Source: Robertmurraya dakarensis (GTDB lineage: Bacteria; Bacillota; Bacilli; Bacillales; Cytobacillaceae). Taken from it: DNA of 64,000 nucleotides. The stretch covers positions 718,113 to 782,112 of the forward strand of contig NZ_LT707409.1 in the NCBI RefSeq assembly GCF_900156875.1, written 5' to 3'. The notes under the pieces were generated by a model. It saw nothing but the letters and a program-made list of their open reading frames with translations. It had not been told where the DNA came from and ran no database searches. Positions 34,059 to 43,128 of this stretch are shown here, piece after piece (positions within the stretch are counted from its first letter, which is position 1; each line of letters starts with the position of its first letter). Both the position numbers and the translations under genes were made by a program.

Positions 34059-34098
34059 AGATTGAATCCCTAGTAGTGGTTTTCTGAAAGTTGCTGCG

Positions 34099-34341
34099 TT
34101 GTCACCAATTTCATGTTTAAACATTTTATTAGTTGGTACATTCCGAATTCCAGCAAACGATTTAATTCAGTATACTTACGGATGTACGGCACTAATTGAA
34201 ACATTTGCATTAGAACGTGCTAACGAAGCATATGATAAAATGATGGCTGTATCGACTAGATTTTTACATATCTACGAATCTAACGGGTACATGAATAGAA
34301 AGAAGAATAAGGTTGCTATGGCGGACCTTTTTAATAAGTAA
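34099..34341 (+). pseudogene. C-terminal relic of a zinc alcohol dehydrogenase-like gene
   Basis: The frame encodes IPANDLIQYTYGCTALIETF and ALERANEAYDKMMAVSTRF. The ETFALERANEAYDKMM pattern is the C-terminal helix signature of MDR alcohol dehydrogenases (normally followed by K-x-RFR-VL). The cofactor and zinc domains are absent and the last residues are out of register. It has no ribosome site at the nominal start. Confidence 0.5.
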
Positions 34342-34408
34342 TATTATTATTTTTTATATTCGGGTATAGTTAGTTATAATAATATGTTATATCGAAAAGG
34401 GGGTTATG

Positions 34409-35623
34409 ATGATTCGAGGGTCTTGGAAAGCGTTAGCATGGATTGGAATAGCTGAATTATGCGCCTTAAGCTTGTGGTTTAGTGCTTCGGTTATAGCTCC
34501 CGAACTCGTTCAAGTATGGAATCTTGGCTCCAACTCGGAAGCTTGGTTGTCTGCTTCTGTCCCCATTGGTTTTGTGATAGGTGCATTCGTTAGTTCCTAT
34601 TTCGGGATAGCAGATCGTTTTAATCCTCGAAAAGTTCTTGCACTTTCAGCGTTTCTAGGGGCACTATTGAATTTCACACTTGTACTAGTAGATCATGCTT
34701 TTTTCGGTATCGCCCTTAGGATATTCACTGGTGTATCACTCGCGGGTGTATACCCGACCGCTGTAAAAATTTTATCTCAATGGTTTCCAAAAAATCGCGG
34801 GCTGGCTATTGGTATTTTAATAGCCGCATTAACTCTAGGGTCCTCTTTGCCGCATTTTATTGTGATGTTCTTTTCTTCTTTAAATTGGCAATTAGTGATT
34901 ATTTGTAGTTCAATATTGGCACTACTGGCAGCTATCATTGTCAATTGGATATTAGAGGATTCTCCAGTAACAACTAAAAAAGTACCTTTCTCTTTTAAAC
35001 TAATTAAAAAAGTAGTTTCGAATAAACCAGTTATGCTTGCGAACTATGGTTACTTTGGACATATGTGGGAATTGTATGCGATGTGGACGTGGATACCAAT
35101 CTTTTTGACCGCTAGTTTTACAAGCTATTCTCCAGGGGTTTCTCCTTGGTTCATTGCATTATCCTCTTTTATTACCATCGGAATTGCTGGGGGAATTGGT
35201 TGTGTAGTAGGTGGATTAGTCTCAGATAAAATTGGAAGAGCTAACTTAACGATTATTTCTATGTTGATCAGTGCTATTTGTTGTATCTTGATTGGATTTA
35301 CTTTTGGTCAATCTATTTGGTTAACGCTAATCCTTTCTATTATTTGGGGAATGTCTGTCATATCTGATTCTGCCCAGTTCTCTGCCGCGGTTTCAGAAGT
35401 TGCAGATGTTGAGTATGTAGGAACGGCCCTTACTTTTCAGATGTGCATTGGTTTTCTAATCACGATCTTTTCTATCAATCTAATACCCATTATTCAGAGT
35501 GTTGTTGGTTGGGAATGGGTATTTGCCTGTTTAGCAATTGGACCGGTTCTTGGTATCGCATCTATGGTCCAATATAAACGGCATGAAAAGAATAATGTCA
35601 AAGTACTATATTCAAAGAGTTGA
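34409..35623 (+). CDS. MFS transporter (CynX/NarK-like type)
   Basis: A 404-aa major facilitator with twelve membrane segments. Helix 1 has IGIAELCALSLWFSASVIAP; later motifs are FTGVSLAGVYPTAVKILSQW (helix 4-5 region), NRGLAIGILIAALTLGSSLP, and GGLVSDKIGRANLTIISM in the loop between helices 8 and 9. It resembles anion or nitrate/cyanate-type MFS proteins rather than multidrug pumps. ATG 34409 is preferred over 34406 because of AAAGGGGG spacing. It is a single-gene unit followed by a CGGGTGCA terminator. Confidence 0.85.
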   Translation: MIRGSWKALAWIGIAELCALSLWFSASVIAPELVQVWNLGSNSEAWLSASVPIGFVIGAFVSSYFGIADRFNPRKVLALSAFLGALLNFTLVLVDHAFFGIALRIFTGVSLAGVYPTAVKILSQWFPKNRGLAIGILIAALTLGSSLPHFIVMFFSSLNWQLVIICSSILALLAAIIVNWILEDSPVTTKKVPFSFKLIKKVVSNKPVMLANYGYFGHMWELYAMWTWIPIFLTASFTSYSPGVSPWFIALSSFITIGIAGGIGCVVGGLVSDKIGRANLTIISMLISAICCILIGFTFGQSIWLTLILSIIWGMSVISDSAQFSAAVSEVADVEYVGTALTFQMCIGFLITIFSINLIPIIQSVVGWEWVFACLAIGPVLGIASMVQYKRHEKNNVKVLYSKS

Positions 35624-35698
35624 GTTAGGTGAGGTATATCCTGGCCTTGAGGATAAAGCACAATTGTTTATCTCGGAATTTAAGTCTTCCACAATCGG

Positions 35699-35729
35699 GT
35701 GCATTCAGGGAATAAAGAATGCGCTTTTT
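35699..35729 (+). terminator. CGGGTGCA-type terminator
   Basis: GTGCATTC (35699-35706) pairs with GAATGCGC (35717-35724), followed by five T. The tail AATGGCCAAATGATTGAG resembles the tails after related hairpins at 8673 and 23300. Confidence 0.75.
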
Positions 35730-35899
35730 ACTTTTAATGGCCAAATGATTGAGAAGGTTAACCAGGACAATTGGATATTTATATAAATCTGGTATTGTAA
35801 AGGTTTGTAAAGTTTAATAAAAGTATATTTATTCCTTTAAATAAAAATGAAATAATTGGTCTATCGTTTAAAATAAGAAAACAATGGAGGAAGTGCCTT

Positions 35900-36784
35900 A
35901 TGGAGAAAATTCATTATTCTATTGTCGATGTGTTTTCAGAAGGAAAATATACAGGGAATCCAATTGCAGTTTTTAAAAATGCCGGGAAAATTTCTGATCG
36001 TGAAATGCAAAAAATAGCTAAAGAAATAAATTATTCGGAAACAACTTTTATCTTGTCTGATTCAAAAAATGATGGTGGTTATGATGTCCGAATTTTTACA
36101 CCTCTTGAAGAAGTTCCTTTTGCTGGTCATCCGACTTTAGGAACAGCATATATCATTCAAAACGAAGTATTAAAAGGATCATCAGAAAACCTTATTTTAA
36201 ATTTCAAGGGGGGAAAGATACCCGTTTCATTTAATCATCAAGAAGAAGTTTTATGGATGAAACAAAATGAACCGACTTTCGGTAAAATTTTAGATTTTAA
36301 TGAGGTTGCTGATGTTTTAAACATTGATAAAGAATACATCGATGATCGATTTCCTATTCAAGAAGTTTCAACTGGACTTGCAGTAATTATTGTACCTTTA
36401 AATTCCTTAGAGGCAGTTAAAAAGGTAACAATAAATAAAGAAAAATACTTTGAATTAATACAACATACGGAAGCAAAAGCAATAATGGTTTTTTGTCCGG
36501 AAGTATACCATTCGGAAAATGATTTAAATGTTCGAGACTTTGCAGATTATTATGGTATTCCTGAAGATGCAGCCACTGGCAGTGCTAATGGATGTTTAGC
36601 TTCTTATCTAGTTAAATACAAATATTTTAAAAAGAATAAAATTAACATTCGGGTAGAGCAAGGATATGAAATTCAAAGACCTTCTTTATTATTTTTAAAG
36701 GCAGATGAAGATAATAACGGGAAAATCAACGTTTATGTAGGAGGTAAAGTAGTAAAAATTGCTCAAGGGGAATGGCTTCTTTAG
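35900..36784 (+). CDS. PhzF-family isomerase (second copy)
   Basis: A 294-aa PhzF-type protein, longer than the one at 18849. Catalytic E47 is in INYSETTFIL; EEVPFAGHPTLGTA and PEDAATGSANGCLASYL are the paired active-site motifs. GGAGGAAG precedes the ATG. An AraC-type regulator gene follows on the same strand. A degenerate copy of its last about 40 codons, joined to part of the AraC-type gene, lies at 38837. Confidence 0.9.
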   Translation: MEKIHYSIVDVFSEGKYTGNPIAVFKNAGKISDREMQKIAKEINYSETTFILSDSKNDGGYDVRIFTPLEEVPFAGHPTLGTAYIIQNEVLKGSSENLILNFKGGKIPVSFNHQEEVLWMKQNEPTFGKILDFNEVADVLNIDKEYIDDRFPIQEVSTGLAVIIVPLNSLEAVKKVTINKEKYFELIQHTEAKAIMVFCPEVYHSENDLNVRDFADYYGIPEDAATGSANGCLASYLVKYKYFKKNKINIRVEQGYEIQRPSLLFLKADEDNNGKINVYVGGKVVKIAQGEWLL

Positions 36785-36796
36785 AATTTTCGCTCG

Positions 36797-36826
36797 TTTT
36801 GCCTTAGGGCCATATTGTTAAGGAAG
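36797..36826 (+). repeat. Remnant of the AGGGCCATATTGTTAAG motif
   Basis: TTGCCTTAGGGCCATATTGTT matches the sequence following the 23292 terminator. It appears without a full hairpin. Confidence 0.4.
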
Positions 36827-36975
36827 CTACAAGAACAGGAATAGATTATTTGTGAATTATTTTTTTAAAATGAAACGGTGGCAGATACATAGTATGAACC
36901 CGACAAAATGGTGCATGGAATGTCGGACTGACACATTCAACTCCTGTTATTCTATTGATGAAAGGAGGTCATTTA

Positions 36976-37848
36976 ATGGATTCGCTAAAAAGTATGAATG
37001 AATCAATGAGGTATATTGAGGATAACCTCACTAACGATATAGATTTCAAAGTGGTGGCAAGAATCGCTCAATGTTCAGAATATCATTTTAAAAGAATGTT
37101 TTCTTTTCTTGCAGGTGTAACATTATCAGAATACATTCGCCGTAGACGATTAAGCTTGGCGGCATTTGAACTTACAAATCGTAATTTAAGGATAATTGAT
37201 ATTGCGGTAAAATATGGATACAATTCACCAGACTCTTTTTCTAGGGCTTTTCAACATTTTCATGGTGTAACCCCATCAGAAGCAAGGAATAACGGACAGC
37301 AATTAAAAGCCTTTCCACCAATGACCTTCCAATTATCAATTAAGGGAGGAAATGAAATGAATTACACAATACAACAAAAAGAGGGATTTAGCATAGTTGG
37401 TATTATGAAAAGAGTTCCGATTATTTTTGAAGGGGAAAACCCAGAAATTTCAGCGATGTGGAAATCCTTGAATATGGAAAAAATAGAGCAATTAAAAAAA
37501 CTCTCAAATGTTGCACCGGCAGGGATTATTCAAGCATCAACAAACTTTTCTGAAGGACGTATGGAAGAAAAAGGAGAGCTTGATCAGTATATAGGAGTGG
37601 CAACCACACAAAAGTGCCCTGAAAACTTTTCAGAATTAGAAGTTCCTGCCTTAACTTGGGCGATATTTGAATCAACCGGACCTTTCCCTGGTACACTACA
37701 GGAAACTTGGGGCAGGATTTATTCTGAGTGGTTTCTATCTTCCCATTACCAAGTAGCAGAAGGACCAGAAATCTTATCGATTAAAACTCAAGATTTAACT
37801 TCACCATCTGTGACAAGTGAAATTTGGATTCCGGTTTTAAAAAAGTAA
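36976..37848 (+). CDS. AraC-family regulator with GyrI-like effector domain
   Basis: A 290-aa regulator. A double helix-turn-helix AraC domain at about 8-105 ([60 protein letters not shown]) is joined to a C-terminal effector-binding GyrI/BmrR-like domain at about 120-290 ([60 protein letters not shown]). Such regulators bind hydrophobic or cationic compounds and activate efflux or detoxification genes. ATG 36976 has a near-ideal AAAGGAGGT 6 nt upstream. Part of the effector domain is duplicated at 38960-39195. Confidence 0.92.
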   Translation: MDSLKSMNESMRYIEDNLTNDIDFKVVARIAQCSEYHFKRMFSFLAGVTLSEYIRRRRLSLAAFELTNRNLRIIDIAVKYGYNSPDSFSRAFQHFHGVTPSEARNNGQQLKAFPPMTFQLSIKGGNEMNYTIQQKEGFSIVGIMKRVPIIFEGENPEISAMWKSLNMEKIEQLKKLSNVAPAGIIQASTNFSEGRMEEKGELDQYIGVATTQKCPENFSELEVPALTWAIFESTGPFPGTLQETWGRIYSEWFLSSHYQVAEGPEILSIKTQDLTSPSVTSEIWIPVLKK

Positions 37849-37870
37849 TAAAATTTTAGATACCTTATTC

Positions 37871-37923
37871 TGGTGCCTTTCCCCCACTGCATTAACGCTT
37901 TATCACAGTGGGGCGCAGGCACT
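37871..37923. repeat. GGTGCC palindromic repeat, copy 1
   Basis: TGGTGCC pairs with GGCACTA, and CCCCACTG pairs with CAGTGGGG inside it, forming one long interrupted hairpin. Related copies are at 42431, 44722 and 52659. Confidence 0.65.
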
Positions 37924-37930
37924 ATTTTAC

Positions 37931-38216
37931 AGATTCCGCTGCTGGGATTAGGAGGGTCCGATCTATCGTTTAGGAGTACGGGTTAAGAACCCGTAGATAA
38001 ATAGAGGGAAAAATTCCGCTTAATCAGTAAAATGGATTGAGCATAGGCACTAATAGATGGAGAATTTCCCTTTATTGATTCTAAAAAAGTGAAAATAGGC
38101 TATTTTTCTTTGGATAAGTGGAAAATCTCCCTTTATATCCCACGAAACGAGCGTCATTCTGATTTTTACGGGAAATTCTCCACTTATTTTACTTTCGTTT
38201 GTTACCCATTTAAAAG
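37931..38216. repeat. Long extragenic repeat, copy 1
   Basis: A roughly 285-bp sequence containing AGAGGGAAAAATTCCGCTTA, ATTTCCCTTTATTGATTC, GGCTATTTTTCTTTGGATAA and CGAAACGAGCGTCATT. It is repeated at 42144 and 44364 with roughly 80-90% identity by eye. It contains several short self-complementary patches (GGAAAATCTCC, GGGAAATTCTCC) and no open frame worth calling. Confidence 0.8.
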
Positions 38217-38256
38217 GAATTGCGATGAGGACCATTGCTTTGGATTTAATTCCTTC

Positions 38257-38310
38257 TATTATCCTAAAAAAGCCAAACAATCCAAAACGCTAGAGGCAAG
38301 GATTGAGTAG
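38257..38310 (+). pseudogene. Relic of the OmdA-type gene 3' end
   Basis: The frame KKAKQSKTLEARIE matches SKAKQSKTRESRIE near the end of the intact gene at 6371; the DNA match (AAAGCCAAACAATCCAAAAC) is nearly exact. It abuts the long extragenic repeat. Confidence 0.7.
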
Positions 38311-38368
38311 CCAGGAGAGAATATAATCTCCTTGCTCTAATTTTTAAGCAATTTTATTACTTTTACTT

Positions 38369-38374
38369 TATAAT
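38369..38374 (+). promoter_or_regulatory. Likely -10 box of the HesB-like gene
   Basis: A perfect TATAAT lies 47 nt before the HesB-like start. No clear -35 was found at the right distance. Confidence 0.4.
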
Positions 38375-38415
38375 AAAGGAATGCTTAAAAGGAAATACAA
38401 GAGGTGGAAATGGAT

Positions 38416-38694
38416 ATGAAGATAACAGACGAAGCTCGTGATGAGTTTAAGAAAATGTTCAAAGAAAAGAATGCCAAAAACATTCGTATCTTTTTTGATG
38501 GTTTTGGCTGAGGACAGCCGAGGATTGGACTGGCTCTGGATGAGCCAGAAGCTGACGATATTATCGTTACTATAAATGATATAAAAGTAGCAATTGACCC
38601 TATTATTGAACCGAACACAGAAGATCTTATCCTTGATCGCAGTGGAAATGGTCATGGGATTTCAATGATCGGTAACACAGGAAGATGCTGTTAA
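38416..38694 (+). CDS. HesB-like selenoprotein candidate (in-frame UGA)
   Basis: Reading through one TGA at 38509-38511 gives a 92-aa HesB/IscA-related protein: MKITDEARDEFKKMFKEKNA, then IRIFFDGFG-U-GQPRIGLAL, DEPEADDIIVTINDIKVAID and a Gly-rich end with terminal CC. The UGA is residue 32, in the FGUGxP position where the HesB-like (seleno)protein family has selenocysteine or cysteine. The length fits that family, and 60 codons after the UGA are intact. A 7-bp hairpin with loop TGGAT starts 18 nt downstream. ATG 38416 has GAGGTGG 8 nt upstream. The role is unknown, possibly iron-sulfur or redox. A nonsense-mutant pseudogene is the alternative. Confidence 0.75.
38530..38548 (+). promoter_or_regulatory. 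SECIS-like hairpin in the HesB-like gene
   Basis: CTGGCTC (38530-38536) pairs perfectly with GAGCCAG (38542-38548) around loop TGGAT. The loop begins 26 nt after the UGA and has G at its second position, as expected for bacterial SECIS elements recognised by SelB (G in the first two loop bases, loop roughly 16-37 nt from UGA). Confidence 0.6.
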
Positions 38695-38735
38695 TAAAGA
38701 CGTTAAGGGTGTTTAATTAAATAACAAGACTGTCG

Positions 38736-38765
38736 ATCCATCTTTCAAATAGATGGATTTTTTTG
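38736..38765 (+). terminator. Terminator of the HesB-like gene
   Basis: ATCCATCT (38736-38743) pairs with AGATGGAT (38751-38758), followed by seven T. A near copy occurs at 39954. Confidence 0.85.
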
Positions 38766-38836
38766 TATTGAATTTGTATAAAGGCCTACAAGGAAATGAT
38801 ATGCTGTTATTGAATTAACGAACTGTCTATTTGAAG

Positions 38837-39195
38837 AAACATTCGGGTAGAGAAGGATATGAAACTGAAAGATCTTCTTTATTATTCTTAAAAGCAGATG
38901 ATGATAATTTTATGTCGGAGGTAAAGTAGTAAAAGTTTGCTAAAGATGAATGGCTCAATATTGAGCCGCTAGGGATTATTCAAGCATCAACAAACTTTTC
39001 TGAAGGATGTATGGAAGAAAAAGGAGATCTTGATCAATATATAGGAGTGGCAACCACACAAAAGTGCCCTGAAAACTTTTCAGAATTAGAAGTTCCTACC
39101 TTAACTTGGGCGATATTTGAATCAACCGGACCTTTCCCTAGTACACTACATGAAACTTGGGGCAGGATTTATTCTGAATGGTTTCCATCTGAAAG
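38837..39195 (+). pseudogene. Fused relics of PhzF tail and AraC effector domain
   Basis: 38837-38960 is a degenerate copy of the last part of the PhzF gene (compare 36648-36776). 38960-39195 copies the effector domain of the AraC-type gene (compare 37510-37740), including [20 protein letters not shown] and [20 protein letters not shown]. The order is the same as in the intact pair, but everything in between is deleted. The open frame running to 39256 is only the remnant with an unrelated tail. Confidence 0.8.
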
Positions 39196-39252
39196 ACGAA
39201 ATAATAGCATTAGTATTGTAATATTTGTATTCGTAAAGAGGAGGATATATTT

Positions 39253-39873
39253 TTGAATATTTTAATTTTAGGTGCAACTGGACGAGTTGGAAGTCAAATA
39301 GTAACTTATGCCCTTCATGATAGACATCATGTTACTGTATTAGTTCGCACTCCAGAGAAGATTCAAATAGATAATGAAAATTTAACCATTATTCAAGGGA
39401 ATGTTTTAAGTAAAAATGATATAGTACGTGCAATGCATGGGATTGATGTAGTTATTAGTGCACTAAATACTGATGGTACAACCACTCTATCAGAAAGTAT
39501 GCCGCTTATTTTCAAAGCAATGGAAGACGAAGGTATACAACGAATTATTACGATAGGAACTGCAGGGATCTTACAAAGTAGAACTAGTCCAACCGTACTC
39601 CGTTATCAGTCAAGTGAATCAAAACGTAAATCAACCCGTGCAGCAGAAGAACATCATAAAGTTTACGATATACTGAAACAATCAACACTCGATTGGACGA
39701 TTGTATGTCCTACATATTTGCCAGATGGAGAAAGAGAAGGTCACTATCGAATTGAACGTAATTTTTTGCCAGAAGGTGGTATGAAAATATCAGTTCCTGA
39801 TACAGCAGAATTTACTTATCGTCAGATAGAAAGTAAAGATTATATTCAATCACGTGTAGGTATCGCCTACTAA
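39253..39873 (+). CDS. NAD(P)-binding oxidoreductase (flavin reductase/BVR-B-like)
   Basis: A 206-aa atypical short-chain dehydrogenase of the NAD(P)H-binding (NmrA/BVR-B-like) group. The N-terminal Rossmann motif is [42 protein letters not shown] and [13 protein letters not shown] follow. It probably binds NADPH and reduces flavins or quinones, or acts as a sensor. TTG 39253 follows GAGGAGG by 7 nt. It lies directly after the fused relics, so its original promoter may have been altered. Confidence 0.88.
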   Translation: MNILILGATGRVGSQIVTYALHDRHHVTVLVRTPEKIQIDNENLTIIQGNVLSKNDIVRAMHGIDVVISALNTDGTTTLSESMPLIFKAMEDEGIQRIITIGTAGILQSRTSPTVLRYQSSESKRKSTRAAEEHHKVYDILKQSTLDWTIVCPTYLPDGEREGHYRIERNFLPEGGMKISVPDTAEFTYRQIESKDYIQSRVGIAY

Positions 39874-39953
39874 TTTTGGCAAATAGATGATTTCAGGATG
39901 AAGTCTTTTTGTAGAACTATCTGGGCGCAGCTAAATAGAATAACGAAGAGCCG

Positions 39954-39982
39954 ATCCATCTTTCATATAGGTGGATTTTTTT
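39954..39982 (+). terminator. Rho-independent terminator
   Basis: ATCCATC (39954-39960) pairs with GGTGGAT (39970-39976), followed by a T-run. It is a close relative of the hairpin at 38736. Confidence 0.75.
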
Positions 39983-40055
39983 ATTTTTTCATAGAAAATG
40001 ACCGTTTAAAAACGGCCACTTCTTGCTAAATTAAACTGTGGATCACAGATCGAAT

Positions 40056-41291
40056 CTATCTACGAATCCCTTGTGGATGACGATGGTCAATCATTTTTAA
40101 TATTGGAGCAATTAATAGGATTGATCCTATAAGGAAGGCTCCGACAATATAAAAAGACATTTCAAGCCCTGCTTTCTCTACACATATCCCAAATAGAAGT
40201 GGTACAAAAACGGCCGCAAAACGATTGGACATCTCTCTCAGTCCAACAGCCAGCCCCTGAACTTCTGAGGAAACCGATTTCGAAAGAAGCGAGATTAATA
40301 CAGGCAAAGTCATACCAAGAAAAAAACCTGAGATGACAACAAGAATAAATAAAGGCCAAAAGCCTTCAAAAAGAGGTGTAATGACTAACGGCATTAAATA
40401 TAAAAATGCTATAACAAATAATAAATTTTTTTCATTAACAAATCGTGTAGCTATTTTTATAAAAAGAGGGGAGAATGAGCCAACCAATGAAAATAAAGAA
40501 TAAAGAATCGTGATTTCCATAACAGATAAGGAAATATCCTCTAGATAAACAAGGTAAAATGATCCTCTCATACTAAATCCAGCTAACCTCAAAAACGTAC
40601 CAAATACAACCATCAAAACGACGGGAATGGCTAAAAGGTGCAGTAATTTTTTAAACGTTCCTCCTTTCGATATGTCTCCTATATTTTCTGTTTGATCATC
40701 TTTATTACCTTTGGATTGTTCCTGCAAAAATAAGGAAGAAATGTATAAACAGAGCGCCCAAAAACAGATCAGTAAAAATCCTCCCCAAGGACCATATAAT
40801 TCCCAACAATATCCTGTCAACAATGGCCCTGCAAAAGTTCCTATATTTACGGAGAAGCTAAAAATACCAACCGTGTTCGTATCATCGTAATCTTTTCTGA
40901 TTTTGGCAATATGTGTTTGAGCAGCAATCCATATCATCGTCTGAACTTGGCCAACAATCAACTGAAGAACAATGATAACCCCAATAATTGGAATAAGGGG
41001 GTGTAAAAAGGTAAAAAGGATCATTAATAAAGCACAAATGCAAATAATCTTTCTTGACCCTACAAGATCGACCATTGAACCTGATTTGATTGCAAGGAGC
41101 AATGGTAGAATGGAGAAAGCACTGACTGCAAGTCCGATCATAAAAGGGGAAGCCCCTAGTGATAAAGCGTATAACGGAATAAGCAGAACCATCATTGTTT
41201 GCAGGCTTAAGCTGAAGAAACCAATGGAATAGATAGCAAGCTTTATAGTTTTTTCGGGTTTTGCTTGAATGATTTGCTGTGCTGTTTTCAT
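40056..41291 (-). CDS. MFS transporter
   Basis: A 411-aa major facilitator with twelve predicted membrane segments. Motifs include FFSLSLQTMMVLLIPLYALS in helix 1, KSGSMVDLVGSRKIICICAL in the loop between helices 2 and 3, and NTVGIFSFSVNIGTFAGPLL in helix 5. The closest type is a sugar-phosphate or drug efflux MFS; the substrate is not recognised. The start follows TGGAGGGAAAAC. A small hairpin (GACCGTTT/AAACGGCC near 40000) may end it. It is a single-gene unit. Confidence 0.85.
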   Translation of the reverse strand: MKTAQQIIQAKPEKTIKLAIYSIGFFSLSLQTMMVLLIPLYALSLGASPFMIGLAVSAFSILPLLLAIKSGSMVDLVGSRKIICICALLMILFTFLHPLIPIIGVIIVLQLIVGQVQTMIWIAAQTHIAKIRKDYDDTNTVGIFSFSVNIGTFAGPLLTGYCWELYGPWGGFLLICFWALCLYISSLFLQEQSKGNKDDQTENIGDISKGGTFKKLLHLLAIPVVLMVVFGTFLRLAGFSMRGSFYLVYLEDISLSVMEITILYSLFSLVGSFSPLFIKIATRFVNEKNLLFVIAFLYLMPLVITPLFEGFWPLFILVVISGFFLGMTLPVLISLLSKSVSSEVQGLAVGLREMSNRFAAVFVPLLFGICVEKAGLEMSFYIVGAFLIGSILLIAPILKMIDHRHPQGIRR

Positions 41292-41588
41292 GTTTTCCCT
41301 CCATTTATTTTCCGATAAATAAACTAGTAATCTATATTTACTTTTACAATATCATACATTCCGTTCGAAAAAAGACTAATTAGTAAGAATATTTTAAAAA
41401 ATAGAGTAAATTGCTGATACATGGATCCTACAATCCCTCATTCCTATTTCGCTATTCATCTGCATACATATTTATCGTACGCCCTTAAATGATCAGATTA
41501 AAGATGAAGAAAACATAATTAGATGCTCTTTGCTGAAAAGATATCCGAACAAAAGTAATACTTAAAAACTATGAAAAGGAGTAATTGT

Positions 41589-42128
41589 ATGCATTTTAAT
41601 ATGAAAGAAGCGATAGAGGTGCTTGAACGTACACCGCAAACGCTGGAGGTTTTTTTAACCGGCTTATCGGAAGGGTGGATGCACTGTAATGAAGGGGAGG
41701 GAACCTGGAGTGCTCTTGAAGTGGTGGAGCACCTCATTGAGGGAGAGAAAAATAATTGGATACCAAGGTTAGAATTTATTATTCAGGAAGGCTGCAATAA
41801 ACCATTTCCGTCATTTGACCGATTTTCACACTTAAACGATAGCACTCAAAGATCAATTAACCAAGCGTTGCATGAATTTAAAGCAATAAGAGCACAAAAT
41901 ATAAGTAAACTTAAGTCTCATATCGAATCTGATATTCATCTGGAGATACAGGGCTTCCACCCTGCATTTGGGATAGTTAAGATAAGAGAGCTGATTTCCA
42001 CGTGGGTAGTTCATGATCTAACACACATTGCTCAAATTGTAAGGGTAATGGCTGAGAGATACAGGGACGACGTGGGTCCTTGGATAGAATATTTAGGTAT
42101 TTTGAAAAAGCAGGAGAGTAAGGATTAG
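41589..42128 (+). CDS. DinB-family protein
   Basis: A 179-aa DinB/YfiT-like four-helix-bundle protein with a metal-site histidine pattern: H48 in VVEHLIEGE, and H142/H146 in [22 protein letters not shown] is the family signature. Members are metal-binding, possibly thiol-dependent transferases; function is usually unknown. ATG 41589 follows AAAGGAG by 7 nt; the frame upstream starts inside that site. Confidence 0.88.
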   Translation: MHFNMKEAIEVLERTPQTLEVFLTGLSEGWMHCNEGEGTWSALEVVEHLIEGEKNNWIPRLEFIIQEGCNKPFPSFDRFSHLNDSTQRSINQALHEFKAIRAQNISKLKSHIESDIHLEIQGFHPAFGIVKIRELISTWVVHDLTHIAQIVRVMAERYRDDVGPWIEYLGILKKQESKD

Positions 42129-42143
42129 GTGTTACAGGCAGCT

Positions 42144-42425
42144 AGATGATAAAAAGATGCTGATACCCGCATCTGGGATCAATCTTTTCGTTTAGGAGTT
42201 CAGGGTAAAAACCCGTTGTTATATATAGAGGGAAAAATTCCGCTTAATCAGTAAAATGGATTGAGCATAGGCACTAATAGATGGAGAATTTCCCTTTATT
42301 GATTCTAAAAAAGTGAAAATAGGCTATTTTTCTTTGGATAAGCGGAAAATCTGCCCTTATATCCAGCGAAACGAGCGTCATTATGATTTTAACCGGAAAA
42401 TCTCCGCTTATTTTATTAACGTTAA
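42144..42425. repeat. Long extragenic repeat, copy 2
   Basis: It matches copies at 37931 and 44364. It begins with a small hairpin AGATGATAAAAAGATGC...GCATCT and holds the shared core from AGAGGGAAAAATTCCGCTTA to GAAAATCTCCGCTTATTT. The first 100 nt are closer to copy 3 and the core closer to copy 1. Confidence 0.8.
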
Positions 42426-42430
42426 GATTC

Positions 42431-42479
42431 TTGTGCCAGTCAACCGCTAGTGCATTAGCACATTGGGGGACAGGCACTA
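42431..42479. repeat. GGTGCC palindromic repeat, degenerate copy
   Basis: TTGTGCC pairs with GGCACTA; the inner CGCTAGTGCATTAGCACATTG part is a variant of the other copies. It closes the second long-repeat copy. Confidence 0.5.
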
Positions 42480-42540
42480 TCTCTTATATCGAACTCAAAC
42501 CAGCCAAACAACTGCATCATTAAAACTTTGGGGGTATTTG

Positions 42541-42981
42541 TTAATATCTATAAGCACTTTCGCATGTATTAGCCTGTGGTTCATAATAACAATGTTGTTT
42601 ATATTGTCCTGCAAATGGTTGACCGTACCAAGTAGGAGGACATGGGGCATAAGGATTAAAGTACCAAAGGGAATACTTAGAGGGGTGTTGTCTCCAAAAT
42701 TTCACAACTTTTCGTGCTAAATCTTTCTCTACGTCTCTTGCTGGACTATAAAATAAACTACCTTTTTGTACTGCTTCAAAAGAATAGTTTCCACCTTGAA
42801 CATGAAAAATCACATCCCTTATGGTTCTTACATCCTTAAAATCTAAACAATCAACTACTGCTCGGTTTACAATGACATTCCCAACCATTAGCATCCCAAG
42901 TCGTCCTTCACCCACCGCTTCTGCCCTTATCATCCTTGCTATTAAATCAATATCCTTGCTGGTATATTTAACTCTTGCCAC
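42541..42981 (-). CDS. cwlJ: Spore cortex hydrolase CwlJ
   Basis: A 146-aa SleB/CwlJ-type cell wall hydrolase. It aligns over its whole length with Bacillus CwlJ: SKDIDLIARMIRAEAVGEGR with catalytic Glu in RAEA, LMVGNVIVNRAV, TIRDVIFHV, FEAVQKGSLFYSPARD, and KYSLWYFNPYAPCPPTWYGQ with PFAGQYKQHCYYEPQA. CwlJ sits in the spore coat and breaks down cortex peptidoglycan in germination, usually with GerQ. GTG 42981 is chosen because AGAGGTGAT matches the anti-Shine-Dalgarno best at that spacing; ATG 42987 is an alternative. gerQ is not adjacent here. Confidence 0.93.
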   Translation of the reverse strand: MARVKYTSKDIDLIARMIRAEAVGEGRLGMLMVGNVIVNRAVVDCLDFKDVRTIRDVIFHVQGGNYSFEAVQKGSLFYSPARDVEKDLARKVVKFWRQHPSKYSLWYFNPYAPCPPTWYGQPFAGQYKQHCYYEPQANTCESAYRY

Positions 42982-43128
42982 GACCATCACCTCTAAATAA
43001 TTGTATGAAAGAACCTTTGAAAAATGTTAGCCTCTAATAATTTAATCTGATCGGGTATGTACCACTTTCACAAGGAAAAAATTCGTGTTAAATAAACCGA
43101 TTAAATTTAGATCTGAGGAAGGTGAGTT

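Noticed and set aside
35538-35786. 82-aa frame after the MFS gene
   Set aside because: It overlaps the MFS gene end and reads through the CGGGTGCA terminator hairpin, with no ribosome site.
38509-38511. Treating the UGA simply as a pseudogene stop
   Set aside because: It sits exactly at the Sec/Cys position, the rest of the frame is intact, and a SECIS-like stem follows; kept as a selenoprotein candidate, with the pseudogene reading as the alternative.
39011-39256. 81-aa frame starting [10 protein letters not shown]
   Set aside because: It is only the copied part of the AraC effector domain with an unrelated tail, not a gene.
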